Source: JAVWHX01 sp036639875 (lineage in GTDB: Bacteria; Bacillota_I; Bacilli_A; Erysipelotrichales; Coprobacillaceae). Taken from it: DNA of 60,642 nucleotides. The position numbers were made by a program, and so were the translations under genes. The first letter of the stretch is position 1, and every line of letters starts with the position of its first letter. Where the stretch lies: contig JAVWHX010000005.1 of the NCBI GenBank assembly GCA_036639875.1, forward strand, positions 1 through 60,642. Reading direction: 5' to 3'. Under the pieces are notes generated by a model. It did not search any database. It saw only the letters and a program-made list of their open reading frames with translations, and was not told the DNA's origin. Positions 41,599-51,578 of this stretch are shown here, piece after piece.

Positions 41599-42358
41599 AA
41601 AAAAAATAAGAGTATTATGGTTTTCTTTAATCATAGGTATGTGTTGTTTACCACTGGTTGTGTTTATGATACAAGATTCTTTTGTAATAGGAAAAACAAC
41701 ACAATGGAGTCAACAAAATGAAGAATATGAAATTGCTAGAAATCACCCCATTATTTCTAGCCTTTATTCAAAGTATTATTCACCAGGTTCTTATACTTCA
41801 GATATTGCAGAGTATAATATTAAAGAAGCATTATCTCAAGATAAAAATCAAGAAAAGATAAAACAATTTCAAGCTTATTTTGATGAGGAAATAAATAAAT
41901 TGCTTGAATACAAAGTTATTCCTTATGGACTTATAGAACTTCAAGATAAAGAAAAGTTTACAACAGATTTTGGGTATATTAGAGATTTTTCTAAAGAACT
42001 TAATAGATCTTTATATCTTCAACAATATTTTCGTTTACATACGGATAACGATATAAGCACATCATATGAGTACAATATGTATGCTAAAAAAATAAATAAG
42101 ATAGGTATTAGTAATAAACAGGTCAATGATTTAAGCGATAAGCAACTTCAAGATATTTGTAAAAAGATGATTTCTTATTTAGAGTTAGATGATATTGATG
42201 ATTGGGAATATTCCAACTCAGGTTACATATCCCAAAAAGCGAAACTTATTGTTTATTGTTATGTTGAACATTATGAATCTTTTGACTCATTATGTATTGG
42301 CATAGAACTAAAAGATAATTTTATTGATAATCAGTTTTATTATATAGAAACAAATTAA
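41591..42358 (+). CDS. Hypothetical membrane-anchored protein in cluster 2
   Basis: 255 residues from ATG 41591, inside the last codons of the kinase gene; a TTG further upstream lacks support. One N-terminal membrane helix (about 8-30), remainder extracellular and hydrophilic with many Asp, Glu, Tyr and Gln, and no cysteine pairs or catalytic motif I recognise. Third gene of the regulator-kinase operon; a terminator follows immediately. It could be a sensor accessory for the kinase. Confidence 0.7.
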   Translation: MSRKKIRVLWFSLIIGMCCLPLVVFMIQDSFVIGKTTQWSQQNEEYEIARNHPIISSLYSKYYSPGSYTSDIAEYNIKEALSQDKNQEKIKQFQAYFDEEINKLLEYKVIPYGLIELQDKEKFTTDFGYIRDFSKELNRSLYLQQYFRLHTDNDISTSYEYNMYAKKINKIGISNKQVNDLSDKQLQDICKKMISYLELDDIDDWEYSNSGYISQKAKLIVYCYVEHYESFDSLCIGIELKDNFIDNQFYYIETN

Positions 42359-42378
42359 GCATTCTTAATAAGGAATGC
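42359..42378 (+). terminator. Terminator of regulator-kinase operon, cluster 2
   Basis: GCATTC, eight-base loop, GAATGC, then six U. Confidence 0.85.
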
Positions 42379-42383
42379 TTTTT

Positions 42384-42416
42384 TGATACAACTTTGAAAC
42401 AATTCTCTTTTAAGAT
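42384..42416 (+). promoter_or_regulatory. Regulated promoter of the lipoprotein/ABC operon, cluster 2
   Basis: TGATACAACTT (42384-42394) and TGAAACAATTC (42395-42405), 11 bp apart, then a -10-like TAAGAT (42411-42416) with no proper -35. Matches the repeat before the cluster's own regulator. Confidence 0.65.
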
Positions 42417-42436
42417 GAATGTAAAGGAGAAACGTT

Positions 42437-43717
42437 ATGAAAAAAATAATATTACTATTGTGTTGTTGTTTATTATGTGGATGTCAAAATCAATCTCATT
42501 CTACAGCATCTACATCACAACAAAAGGAAGATTTAATCTTTAAGCCATGGCATTTGATTATGAAGAAAGGTGATGGGAACGAAGAAGGATATTACCATAT
42601 TAAAGAGAAGGAGACAACTGAGGGGACAGTATTTAATATATGTTACTATGATTACGCGACAAAAAAAGAAATTATTTTATGCAACAAACCTGAATGTCAA
42701 CATAACGATGAAACATGTACAGCATGTTTGATGTCGGGAATAACTAGTCAATTAATTGTATATAATGATTCTCTTTATATTATGGAATCAAGAGGTCTAA
42801 CAGTTGATTCATTAGGACAAAGACAAGAAACGGGTCCAAAAATAATAAAAAGGAATTTGGATGGAAGTCAACCTCAAGATGTTCATGTATTAGAAGATGG
42901 TTACCAATTTGATGATACAAGTTATGTCATTGCAGATGATATTCTTTATATAAAGATATCAAAACAAGAACTGTATAAAATTGATAAATCCTCTAGTATG
43001 CAGGTTGATATTGAAAAAAAACTATATGCAATTAACTTAAAAACTGGTGAAGGTAAAAGTATTCTTGATTTAATGAATAAAGATATCATTGGAGTCAATG
43101 GTAGAAATCTTATAATTAAGCATACTCTTTATAAGGAAGATCCAATGAAATATTTAGAAGAAGGAAATTATTCAAAATATGATCAAATTACGTTTAATAG
43201 CAGTGTTGGATATTCAATATTAGATATTGATACATTAAAGGATAGTGAGATTTTAAATACTGATTTAGAAGGATCTTATTATTATAATGGATATATCTAT
43301 TCAACTGAGAAAGATGGCATTTATTCATTGAATGTAAGTAACAGAGATAAGAAGAAACTGATTTCTTACAATAAAAATCTTTCGTATAATTTAAATGGTA
43401 TTTATGATGGATATATTTTATTAGATGAGTACAAGGAGGATGTTGATTATACGTTTATTTCTTCTTATATTATAAGTCTTGATGATCCAAAGATGGAAAA
43501 ATTATCTTTTGTGACAAGGTCTCCAAAACAACCAGTTGAAATTATTTCAGAAACAAAGGATAGTTTTTTAGTGAAATATGATCGTGAAGGACATATGGAA
43601 AAATCATGGGCTGGTACTGATCAATATGAAGAAACAAAACAATATATTGGGTTAATAAAGAAAACAGATTATTTTGAAAATAAAGCCAATTATCAAAATA
43701 TAGAATTATTAAAGTAG
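42437..43717 (+). CDS. Lipoprotein with propeller-like repeats (cluster 2)
   Basis: 426 residues. Signal peptide and lipobox LLCGC (Cys16), preceded by a run of cysteines. The N-terminal part holds CNKPECQHNDETCTAC, a compact cysteine cluster; later segments such as IVYNDSLYIMES, IADDILYIKIS and YYYNGYIYSTEKDGIYSL recur like blades of a DUF5050-type propeller. It precedes an ABC transporter by eight bases, so it may be its extracellular partner. Function unknown. Confidence 0.75.
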   Translation: MKKIILLLCCCLLCGCQNQSHSTASTSQQKEDLIFKPWHLIMKKGDGNEEGYYHIKEKETTEGTVFNICYYDYATKKEIILCNKPECQHNDETCTACLMSGITSQLIVYNDSLYIMESRGLTVDSLGQRQETGPKIIKRNLDGSQPQDVHVLEDGYQFDDTSYVIADDILYIKISKQELYKIDKSSSMQVDIEKKLYAINLKTGEGKSILDLMNKDIIGVNGRNLIIKHTLYKEDPMKYLEEGNYSKYDQITFNSSVGYSILDIDTLKDSEILNTDLEGSYYYNGYIYSTEKDGIYSLNVSNRDKKKLISYNKNLSYNLNGIYDGYILLDEYKEDVDYTFISSYIISLDDPKMEKLSFVTRSPKQPVEIISETKDSFLVKYDREGHMEKSWAGTDQYEETKQYIGLIKKTDYFENKANYQNIELLK

Positions 43718-43725
43718 GTGAAACT

Positions 43726-44448
43726 ATGTTAGAAATTAAAAATATATCTAAATCTTATCACGATAACCGAGCATTAAATCAAATGAATTTAACACTAAAA
43801 GAAGGTGTTTATGCACTATTAGGACCAAACGGATCAGGGAAGTCTACATTAATGAATATTATCTGTCAATTACTTAACGCTGATCAAGGTGAGATTTTAT
43901 GGGAGGGCCAGCCAATTCAATCATTAGGAAAGTTATATTTTGAAAAGATTGGGTATGCCCCTCAACAGCAAGGACTCTATGACGAATTTACAGGATTACG
44001 TTTCTTAACATATATGGCAATTTTAAAAGAAATCCCTAAACAAGATATTGAAGAAGAAGTGAAAAGAGTTGCAATGCTTGTGAATATGCAAGATGAATTA
44101 AAAAAGAAGTGTAAAGAGTATTCTGGTGGAATGAAACAACGTATATTGGTTGCCCAAGCTTTATTAGGGAACCCAGAATTACTTCTGTTTGATGAACCAA
44201 CTGCTGGATTAGATCCTAAAGAACGTGTTTCTTTAAGGGAAGTCTTTCAATCTTTATCAACATCTCATATTCTTTTAATAACGACTCATGTTGTTTCAGA
44301 TGTTGAAAGTATTGCTAAAGAAATTATATTTTTAAAAAAAGGTGAGATTGTTCAAAAAGGTACAGTCAATCAACTTATTAATAAATGTCACAATGCACAT
44401 GCATTAGAAGATGTTTATTTAGATTTGTTTAAAGAGGATAATTTATGA
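43726..44448 (+). CDS. ABC transporter ATP-binding protein (cluster 2)
   Basis: 240 residues, a short ATPase. Walker A GPNGSGKST (about 34-42), Q-loop APQQQGLYDEF, signature YSGGMKQR, Walker B ELLLFDEPTAGLDP, His switch TTHVVSD. ATGA overlap with the permease gene. Confidence 0.95.
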   Translation: MLEIKNISKSYHDNRALNQMNLTLKEGVYALLGPNGSGKSTLMNIICQLLNADQGEILWEGQPIQSLGKLYFEKIGYAPQQQGLYDEFTGLRFLTYMAILKEIPKQDIEEEVKRVAMLVNMQDELKKKCKEYSGGMKQRILVAQALLGNPELLLFDEPTAGLDPKERVSLREVFQSLSTSHILLITTHVVSDVESIAKEIIFLKKGEIVQKGTVNQLINKCHNAHALEDVYLDLFKEDNL

Positions 44449-46814
44449 GTAGTCTCATGAAAGTAGAATTCTATAAGTTATGGAAAAGGCGATCATTTCT
44501 TATCTTTCTCATTTCAATATTTATACTGAATATAGGAATAATAGCATTTCATCAGAACTCAGATATAGCAACTTCCCCTCTTGTATATAAACAGTTTCAA
44601 GATAAACTTAGCCAGATGTCTAATGAAGAAAGATATGCTTATGTTGAAAACTATTATCAAAAAACACAGGCTTTTGAACTTCTTCAACAAGTTGAAAATT
44701 TGCAAAGAGATTCTCAAAAGAATAAAGATCTTATTGAAAGTTTATACTCTGAAAATCCTGAAATTAAAAATTATCAAGAAGATTATCAAAATCAACCAAC
44801 CTATGAACTAACAGGTAATCTAGAAAGCGAAAGTATTTTTATAAGTCAAGTTTATAAAGAGTTCAAGACATTACATGATTATCCACAGTATATAGAAAGC
44901 ATTCTTAATAAAGCAAAGACAATATCATCTATTTCAATATTCCAAAAGGAAAATGATTTCTCAAACAAGAACTTAGTTAAGAGTTCTCAAGATTATCAAG
45001 ACTGTTTAAAAATACCAATCACTTATGAAAGTGAAAAAGGTATTAATGATGCCTTATCTTTTCCAACAACTCATTTTCTCATTGTTTTTTCTCTTATAGG
45101 AATTGCGATGTATATGATCATCGAGGAAAAAGAAAAGAACTTGTTTACGCTTATTCAAACAACAAAACGAGGACAAAAGCAAACAATAATTGCGAAATGT
45201 CTTGTTATGTTTATAAGTGTTGGAGTCATTATCACAATATTTACATTAAGCCAATTCGTTTATATGTCATACACAATTGGGCTAGGAGAGTTAAGTCGCA
45301 GTTTACAATCACTAGCAAGTTATAGACAATGTCCATTTCAAATCAATGTTTATCAATTTATCATTATATATATATTCATGAGATGGCTAGTTATATCATT
45401 AATAGGTATCTTTATTCTTTGGATATCCTTAATAACAAAAAACAAAGTTATGTGCTTTGTTGTGATCTTGAGTTTCTTTCTATTTGAATTTGCATGCTAT
45501 ATTTTTATTACTCCATTAAGTTCATTCTATTTATTAAAGTATATTAATTTTATTTATATATTACAAACTGATCAATTGTTTCAACTTTATCGAAATGTTA
45601 ATGCCTTTTCACAAGCTATTTCCTTACAATTAATAATAACAGTTATATGTTTTATCATCTTTGTTTTCTTGACAATACTCCTAATTAGAGCCTATCAACA
45701 AAAAAGAAATATCCAATCCACGAACTTTCAATTTAACTACTTTCAAAAGCAACATCTTTCATTAAGTTTATGGAAACAAGAGTTATATAAAGTCTTATGG
45801 ATTCAAAAAGTTCTTTCCATCATTATAGCATGCTTATGTTTACAATTTTATCAATATTCAAATATTCACATCTATCAAGATCAAGAAAATCTCGTATATA
45901 ATCAATATATGAAAAGTTTAGAAGGCCCATTAAATCAAGATAAAGAAAAGTTCCTTCAACAAGAAAAACAGAAGTTTATTGATTTAAATCAACAATTGGA
46001 TAAAATTATTGAACGTGAAAATAATCATTTAATCACAAAAGAAGAAGCCAATAATCAAAAGTTTCAAATTGAAAGTTTATTACAAGATGAACAAGTCTTT
46101 CAAAAGGTTTACCAAGAATATGAACGAATATTACAAAATCCCTCTTTACAGTTTGTTATTCCATCTATATATGATGAACTTCTCCTATCACCTAATTGGG
46201 TTTTAACTCCATATATTCTCTTATTTGTTTTCTTATCTTTAAGTCTATCTCAAGTGTATTCGTTTGAATATCAAAATGACATGCATAAAGTTATCACTCC
46301 AACATCTTTAGGACATAAGACATTGAAGAAAAAGAAGTTTATAATATCCTTTATAATCATGTGTATATTTTTTATACTTATTAATTTTCCACCCTTATTT
46401 ATACTACAAAAGACATTTGGCTTTTCTGCCTTAACTGCTCCACTTCAATCATTAAAACAATTTCAAAACTTCCCTATCGAAATTCCTCTGTGGTCTTGTA
46501 TTCTATTCTTATATCTTATAAGATTCTTAGCTGCCTTTTTCTTTATAAGCTTTCTACATTTGATAGAAAGGAAGTTAAGAAGTCAGTTATTAACAATGAT
46601 TATTATAAATTTAATTGTTGTTGTCCCTTTAATATTAATATATGGAAACTTCTCTGTTCTAGAAACAATCAGTGTTTATCCTATTATTATGTTTCCTCAA
46701 TATTTATTTTTACAAGAAAACGTACTTCAATTTATTATTTCTATAGTCGTTTATAGTTCTATAACTATTTTCTCTTTATATAAAATATTTATGAAACCAG
46801 ATAATAACAATTAA
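44445..46814 (+). CDS. Double-length ABC permease with internal duplication (cluster 2)
   Basis: 789 residues. Two similar halves are visible: KVEFYKLWKRRSFLIFLISI at residue 6 and KQELYKVLWIQKVLSIIIAC near 445, each opening a membrane helix followed by a long charged Gln/Glu/Lys-rich extracellular segment and a group of five or six further helices. This looks like two ABC-2 permeases fused in tandem, giving a whole channel in one chain to match a single small ATPase. Substrate unknown; with the sensor system upstream, an antimicrobial peptide or cell-wall compound is plausible. Confidence 0.85.
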   Translation: MSSLMKVEFYKLWKRRSFLIFLISIFILNIGIIAFHQNSDIATSPLVYKQFQDKLSQMSNEERYAYVENYYQKTQAFELLQQVENLQRDSQKNKDLIESLYSENPEIKNYQEDYQNQPTYELTGNLESESIFISQVYKEFKTLHDYPQYIESILNKAKTISSISIFQKENDFSNKNLVKSSQDYQDCLKIPITYESEKGINDALSFPTTHFLIVFSLIGIAMYMIIEEKEKNLFTLIQTTKRGQKQTIIAKCLVMFISVGVIITIFTLSQFVYMSYTIGLGELSRSLQSLASYRQCPFQINVYQFIIIYIFMRWLVISLIGIFILWISLITKNKVMCFVVILSFFLFEFACYIFITPLSSFYLLKYINFIYILQTDQLFQLYRNVNAFSQAISLQLIITVICFIIFVFLTILLIRAYQQKRNIQSTNFQFNYFQKQHLSLSLWKQELYKVLWIQKVLSIIIACLCLQFYQYSNIHIYQDQENLVYNQYMKSLEGPLNQDKEKFLQQEKQKFIDLNQQLDKIIERENNHLITKEEANNQKFQIESLLQDEQVFQKVYQEYERILQNPSLQFVIPSIYDELLLSPNWVLTPYILLFVFLSLSLSQVYSFEYQNDMHKVITPTSLGHKTLKKKKFIISFIIMCIFFILINFPPLFILQKTFGFSALTAPLQSLKQFQNFPIEIPLWSCILFLYLIRFLAAFFFISFLHLIERKLRSQLLTMIIINLIVVVPLILIYGNFSVLETISVYPIIMFPQYLFLQENVLQFIISIVVYSSITIFSLYKIFMKPDNNN

Positions 46815-46872
46815 AGTTATCCTTCTGGTTTTTTCTACATAACTCACAAAAATTTTATTAACACTACAAAAA

Positions 46873-46892
46873 AAGAAATATTTCTATTTCTT
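46873..46892 (-). terminator. Terminator of noc
   Basis: Minus strand AAGAAATA, loop, TATTTCTT, U run; overlaps the end of noc. Confidence 0.65.
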
Positions 46893-47651
46893 CATTTTCA
46901 CTACGTATAAAACTTCTTCTTCAGTTTCTTGTGTTTCTACAACTAACTCAATACCTGCTTGTTTGACCATATCCACAGCTTGATTCAATGTATTTATAGC
47001 AATCTTTAAGTTTTGAGAAACCTTCTTTGTTTTAGGTTTCTTCGCTTTAGGTTCAGTTTGTTCTTTAATTCTTTTCTCAGTTTGTTCAACATTTAAACCT
47101 TTAGCAACTATTTCTCTAAACATATTATTTTGTTTTGTTGTAGAATCTAATTTCAATAAAGCTCTTGCATGTCTTTCAGTTATATCTCTTCTTTTAACTG
47201 CTTCTTGAACAGTAATAGATAATTGTAATAATCTTAATTTATTAGCAATTGTTGATTGTTTTTTACCAACTCTTTTTGCTAATTCTTCTTGGGTAATCCC
47301 TTGAGTATCTAATAATTGTTGAAATGCTAATGCTTCTTCAATTGGAGATAAGTTTTCTCTTTGAATATTTTCAACAATTGCAACAGTTGCTGTTTGTTCG
47401 TTATCATACTCTTGAATAATACATGGTATTTCTTCTAAGTTAGCAAGTTTACATGCACGATAACGTCTTTCTCCAACAACAATTTGATATTTACCTTGAT
47501 ATGGTCTTACAACAACAGGTTGTAATAAACCATTTTGTTGAATCGAAACAGCCAGTTCTTCAATCTTTTCATTTTCAAAATGAGTTCTTGGTTGTTTATC
47601 ATTTGCAACAATTTTATCTATTTCAATAAATTTATACATTGGTTCTTTCAC
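46884..47651 (-). CDS. noc: ParB-family nucleoid occlusion protein Noc
   Basis: 255 residues from GTG 47651 (AGAGG eight bases before). ParB N-terminal domain with QPRTHFENEKIEELAVSI and GERRYRA, the CTP-binding/clamp motif; helix-turn-helix region ITQEELAKRVGKKQSTIANKLRLLQL; ITERHARALLKL; and a C-terminal end IAINTLNQAVDMVKQAG. The whole order and the N(S/K)TIANKLRLL segment follow Noc of Bacillus subtilis more than Spo0J. Noc normally lies beside mnmG-rsmG; remnants of those genes are found 8 kb upstream on the same strand. Confidence 0.88.
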   Translation of the reverse strand: MKEPMYKFIEIDKIVANDKQPRTHFENEKIEELAVSIQQNGLLQPVVVRPYQGKYQIVVGERRYRACKLANLEEIPCIIQEYDNEQTATVAIVENIQRENLSPIEEALAFQQLLDTQGITQEELAKRVGKKQSTIANKLRLLQLSITVQEAVKRRDITERHARALLKLDSTTKQNNMFREIVAKGLNVEQTEKRIKEQTEPKAKKPKTKKVSQNLKIAINTLNQAVDMVKQAGIELVVETQETEEEVLYVVKMKK

Positions 47652-47719
47652 TGTGTTCACCTCTTTTAACTGGACTATATTATAACATTATTCATATCGA
47701 AACAAAAGAAAAAGTCATG

Positions 47720-48433
47720 TTATTCATGACTTTCTTCAACCTTCAACATTCTATACCCTACTCCGACATGAGTTTGTATATATTGCGGAGAGTTTTCTTT
47801 GTGTTCAATCTTTCTACGAAGTGTAGCCATAAAGACACGCAATGATGCAACATCATTATCCCAAGCACTTCCCCATATCTCTCTTGTTATAAAAGTATGA
47901 GTTAAAACTTTACCAATATTTTTAGCAAGTAAACATAACAATTTATATTCAATAGGTGTTAAATGTAATTCTTCGTTATCGATAAATACACAACCAGCAG
48001 CATAATCAATCTTTAATCCACCATTCACAAAAACTGAACCTTCTGTATTATTAGGATTTTGCATAAAGCTTAAACGTCTAAGCGTTACACGTAATCTTGC
48101 TAATAACTCTTCTACTGAAAATGGTTTTGTAAGATAATCATCTGCACCTGCATCTAAAGCATCTATTTTATCTCTATCTTCACTTCTTGCACTAATCACA
48201 ATAATTGGCATATTTGACCAACTACGTATTTTTTTAATTATCTCAATTCCATCTACATCAGGTAATCCAAGATCTAATAAAACAACATCTGGGTTATGTG
48301 AAACAGCTTCTAAAATAGCTGTTTCACCTGTTGGTGCTGTTAAAAATCTATAATCATGTGTTTCTAATGTTGTAGAGATTAGATTTCTAACTGCTGCATC
48401 ATCTTCAACAACTAATATTAATGGTTTATTCAT
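47720..48433 (-). CDS. kdpE: KdpE response regulator
   Basis: OmpR-family regulator, 237 residues, controlling the Kdp potassium ATPase. Acidic pair VVEDD, Asp54 (LLDLGLPD), Lys in LTKPFSVEE; winged helix with LTPIEYKLLCLLAKN and ASLRVFMATLRRKIE, the KdpE-type recognition region. Overlaps kdpD by eight bases. Confidence 0.95.
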   Translation of the reverse strand: MNKPLILVVEDDAAVRNLISTTLETHDYRFLTAPTGETAILEAVSHNPDVVLLDLGLPDVDGIEIIKKIRSWSNMPIIVISARSEDRDKIDALDAGADDYLTKPFSVEELLARLRVTLRRLSFMQNPNNTEGSVFVNGGLKIDYAAGCVFIDNEELHLTPIEYKLLCLLAKNIGKVLTHTFITREIWGSAWDNDVASLRVFMATLRRKIEHKENSPQYIQTHVGVGYRMLKVEESHE

Positions 48434-51089
48434 GTATTAAAACCTCCTCAATTGGTAATGTAAAACGGAACAAAGCACCTTTAGGTTGATTATCTAAAAT
48501 TTCAATCTCCCCACCATGTGCATTAATAATAGACTTACATAAAGCCAACCCAAGCCCTAGGCTTCTTCGACTATCAGCAATCTTTTGATTAGATGCTGTA
48601 TAGAACATTTCAAATATTCTTGACTTCATCTCTGCAGGTATACCAGGTCCATTATCGGCAATATCAACAACAACTGAATCATGGAACTTATATGTGTGAA
48701 TACTAATTTTTGATCCACTAGGAGTATACTTAATAGCGTTATCTACAAGATTAATAATGACCTGAACAATTAATCTTGCTTCCATTTTTGCCATTAAGAA
48801 TTCTCCATCTTGTTTAAATGTAATAATATGTTCATTACTTTTTCTATTAATATGACTTAATGCTTCATTAATAACTTCATCAATTAATTCAGCAGACATA
48901 TTTAATTGCATAGTCTTATCTTCAATACGAGTTACAGACAATAAATTCTCTACCAAATTAATTAACCATAATGAATCATCATAAATATCACTATATAATC
49001 TTTGACGTTTCTCTTTATTTAATGTCTCTTCATTATTTAATAAAATTCCAGCATTACCAGAAATAGAAGTCAAAGGTGTTCTTAAATCATGAGAAATAGA
49101 ACGAAGTAAATTAGCTCTTAATTGTTCATTCTTAGCAATAACATCTGCTTCTGATTTCTCTCTAATTGCTTTTTCATTTTCTAAAGCAAGTGCTGCTTCA
49201 CCAAAAATAGATAAGACAACACTATTCTCAAAAGCATCTAATGGCTCAAGTAAATGAATACCAACAACTCCATAAACAGTTTCATTCATTCTTACAGCAA
49301 GATATAAGCACTTTGCATTATCAAAAGTACTTGTTGTCATACCAGCATGTTTGTTATTACGATATACCCATACAGCAACAGCCTGTTCACTCTCACTAAG
49401 ATAATCTTCACAAGGACCTTCAGTTTCAGCTTCAAAAACGATTGGTTCTAATAAGTTATCATTTTCTACCAAATAGAAAACTATATCTTTATCTAATAAT
49501 TTTACCAATTGATGACATGTTACAGTAATAATCCCTTGTTTGTCTTTTTCTTTTTGTAACAATTGATTTGTATCTAATAATATCTTTGTACGATAAGCAG
49601 TTTGTGATGAATGTTTAGCATTTTGTTTAATCTTAGATGCTAAACTACTTGTAATAAATGCTGCTATAAACATAATTAAGAACGTTACTGGATAACCTGG
49701 ATCATATGCATTAAATGTATACCTTGGTACAGTAAAGAAGAAGTTAAAGACCAAAACACTTACAATTGATGAAACAATACTATAAATTCTTTGAGTTGTC
49801 ACAACAGCTATTAATAAAACACCCAAGATATAAACAGTAATAATATTAGCTTCACTAAAACCAAGCATATAAAAAACATATCCAACCAAGGTACTTAATA
49901 CCAACAACATAATACTCTTTAATAAATCTAAAAAATTAATATTTTCTTTATTATTAATCTTTCTCTCTTGATATTTTGAGACTCCTTTTACAGGTATAAT
50001 ATAAATATCTAAATTAGGTGCATAGTTTGTAAGTTGCTCTACCAAAGAAGGTTTACTAAAGAAATATTTCTTCTTTGAATGACTTCTTCCCACAACAATT
50101 CTAGAAACTGTTGATAGTCTTGCAAACTCAGATATTTGAAAAGCCACGTCATCTCCATAAACAGTTTCAATCTTAGCTCCTAAAGAAGTCGCAAGTTGCA
50201 TATTTGCGCGTAACTGTTTCTTATCCTCAATACTCATTAAAGAAGTCTCAGGTGTTTCAATATATAAAGCAGTCATCTTTCCTTTAAAAGCAGATGCCAT
50301 TCTTGCAGCCGTTCTAATAATCTTTGCATTCGTAGGTGATGAAGAAATACATACTAATATATGTTCACCAGTATAATAATCCTGTGTACTATCTCTTTTT
50401 ACAATCTCTGAAATCTTATTAATACGATCAGCACATCGTCTTAATGCAATTTCTCTTAAAGCTACTAAATTATGAATATTAAAAAAATGATCTAAAGCTT
50501 GTTGAGTTTGAGATTTATTAAAAATCTTCCCTGCTTCTAATCTTTCAATTAATTCTTTTGGTTCTATATCAACGAGTTCAACTTGATCAGCATCATCAAA
50601 AATATGATCAGGTATACGTTCTTCCACAACAACACCTGTCACTGATGTCACTAAATCATTCAAACTTTCTATATGTTGAACATTAACAGTTGTATAAACA
50701 TCAATCCCAGCTTTTAGCATTTCTCTAATATCTTGATATCTTTTCAAATGTCGACTTCCAGGAATATTCATATGTGCTAATTCATCAACCAAAATAAGCT
50801 CTGGTTTTCTTTTTAAGGCAGCATCAAGATCAAACTCATCAAAAGTTGTATTTCCATATTCAATTTTCTTCACATCTAAAACTTCTAAACCATCAATAAG
50901 TTTTTCAGTATCAGGACGTGAATGAACTTCAGTATATCCAACAACGACATCTACACCACGTTTTTTTGCAGCATGTGCAGCTTGTAACATTGAATATGTT
51001 TTTCCAACCCCCACAGCATAACCAAAAAATATCTTTAGATGTCCTCTTGTTAGTTTAATATCTTCCTTGGTGTTTGTACGTTCTGCCAT
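48426..51089 (-). CDS. kdpD: KdpD potassium/osmotic sensor kinase
   Basis: 887 residues from ATG 51089, eight bases after GGAGG; the ATG at 51104 contains that site. N-terminal KdpD domain has Walker A FGYAVGVGKT (22-31) and ELAHMNIPGSRHLKRYQDI; a Usp-like domain (about 240-365) with GEHILVCISSSPTNAKIIR; four close membrane helices (about 385-485); GAF-like region; H-box SISHDLRTPLTS (about His 660); N-box NLVDNAIKYTP; G-box LGLGLALCKS. Full length for the family. It lies apart from kdpABC. Confidence 0.96.
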   Translation of the reverse strand: MAERTNTKEDIKLTRGHLKIFFGYAVGVGKTYSMLQAAHAAKKRGVDVVVGYTEVHSRPDTEKLIDGLEVLDVKKIEYGNTTFDEFDLDAALKRKPELILVDELAHMNIPGSRHLKRYQDIREMLKAGIDVYTTVNVQHIESLNDLVTSVTGVVVEERIPDHIFDDADQVELVDIEPKELIERLEAGKIFNKSQTQQALDHFFNIHNLVALREIALRRCADRINKISEIVKRDSTQDYYTGEHILVCISSSPTNAKIIRTAARMASAFKGKMTALYIETPETSLMSIEDKKQLRANMQLATSLGAKIETVYGDDVAFQISEFARLSTVSRIVVGRSHSKKKYFFSKPSLVEQLTNYAPNLDIYIIPVKGVSKYQERKINNKENINFLDLLKSIMLLVLSTLVGYVFYMLGFSEANIITVYILGVLLIAVVTTQRIYSIVSSIVSVLVFNFFFTVPRYTFNAYDPGYPVTFLIMFIAAFITSSLASKIKQNAKHSSQTAYRTKILLDTNQLLQKEKDKQGIITVTCHQLVKLLDKDIVFYLVENDNLLEPIVFEAETEGPCEDYLSESEQAVAVWVYRNNKHAGMTTSTFDNAKCLYLAVRMNETVYGVVGIHLLEPLDAFENSVVLSIFGEAALALENEKAIREKSEADVIAKNEQLRANLLRSISHDLRTPLTSISGNAGILLNNEETLNKEKRQRLYSDIYDDSLWLINLVENLLSVTRIEDKTMQLNMSAELIDEVINEALSHINRKSNEHIITFKQDGEFLMAKMEARLIVQVIINLVDNAIKYTPSGSKISIHTYKFHDSVVVDIADNGPGIPAEMKSRIFEMFYTASNQKIADSRRSLGLGLALCKSIINAHGGEIEILDNQPKGALFRFTLPIEEVLIHE

Positions 51090-51170
51090 ACACGCCACCT
51101 CCATATTTGTTTGGTATTATTGTAACACAAAACAATGTTAATAAAAAATAAATGTAACCTCTATGGTATT

Positions 51171-51192
51171 AAGATTGTATAAAGATTCTTAA
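51171..51192 (-). promoter_or_regulatory. AAGATT 11-bp direct repeat upstream of kdpD
   Basis: Written on the plus strand: AAGATTGTATA then AAGATTCTTAA. A near copy lies at 51579-51600 before the 72-residue gene. Candidate KdpE site. Confidence 0.4.
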
Positions 51193-51244
51193 AAAATCTA
51201 TTCATTATTTGATTTCAATAATTGAAATTGAAAGTCAATAAAAA

Positions 51245-51265
51245 AGCAGACTTTTTAGATCTACT
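51245..51265 (-). terminator. Terminator of the 72-residue membrane protein gene
   Basis: Minus strand AGTAGA, loop, TCTGCT (one G-U), then seven U. Confidence 0.65.
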
Positions 51266-51287
51266 CCTCATATATCATATATAAATC

Positions 51288-51506
51288 TTAAATCCATCCA
51301 AATAGGAAACTAATTGGAAGAATAAAGATAATTGTAAGTAATGTAACTGCAGTTAATACAAATAATGTTAAACCTATTATGAAAAGGAAAAATGTAAGGT
51401 ATGGATATTCATCTAAATACTCTTGTACTATTTTTGTAAATCTATCACAAACATTGTGTATTGTTGTCATTAATCTTTGTTGAAATAAAATCATTGATTT
51501 CATCAT
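51288..51506 (-). CDS. Small membrane protein, 72 residues
   Basis: The first 36 residues form an amphipathic helix with Gln, Arg and Asp; residues 37-70 form one or two membrane helices (FFLFIIGLTLFVLTAVTLLT). AGAAGG precedes ATG, and a terminator follows. It lies just upstream of kdpD and shares an AAGATT repeat with it. No family recognised; not the KdpF peptide by length or position. Confidence 0.65.
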   Translation of the reverse strand: MMKSMILFQQRLMTTIHNVCDRFTKIVQEYLDEYPYLTFFLFIIGLTLFVLTAVTLLTIIFILPISFLFGWI

Positions 51507-51578
51507 AATACCTTCTTTCTATCTTTATTGTACCCTAGTCAATATAAAAATAGTAAAAACAAAACATCAAATAAGATT

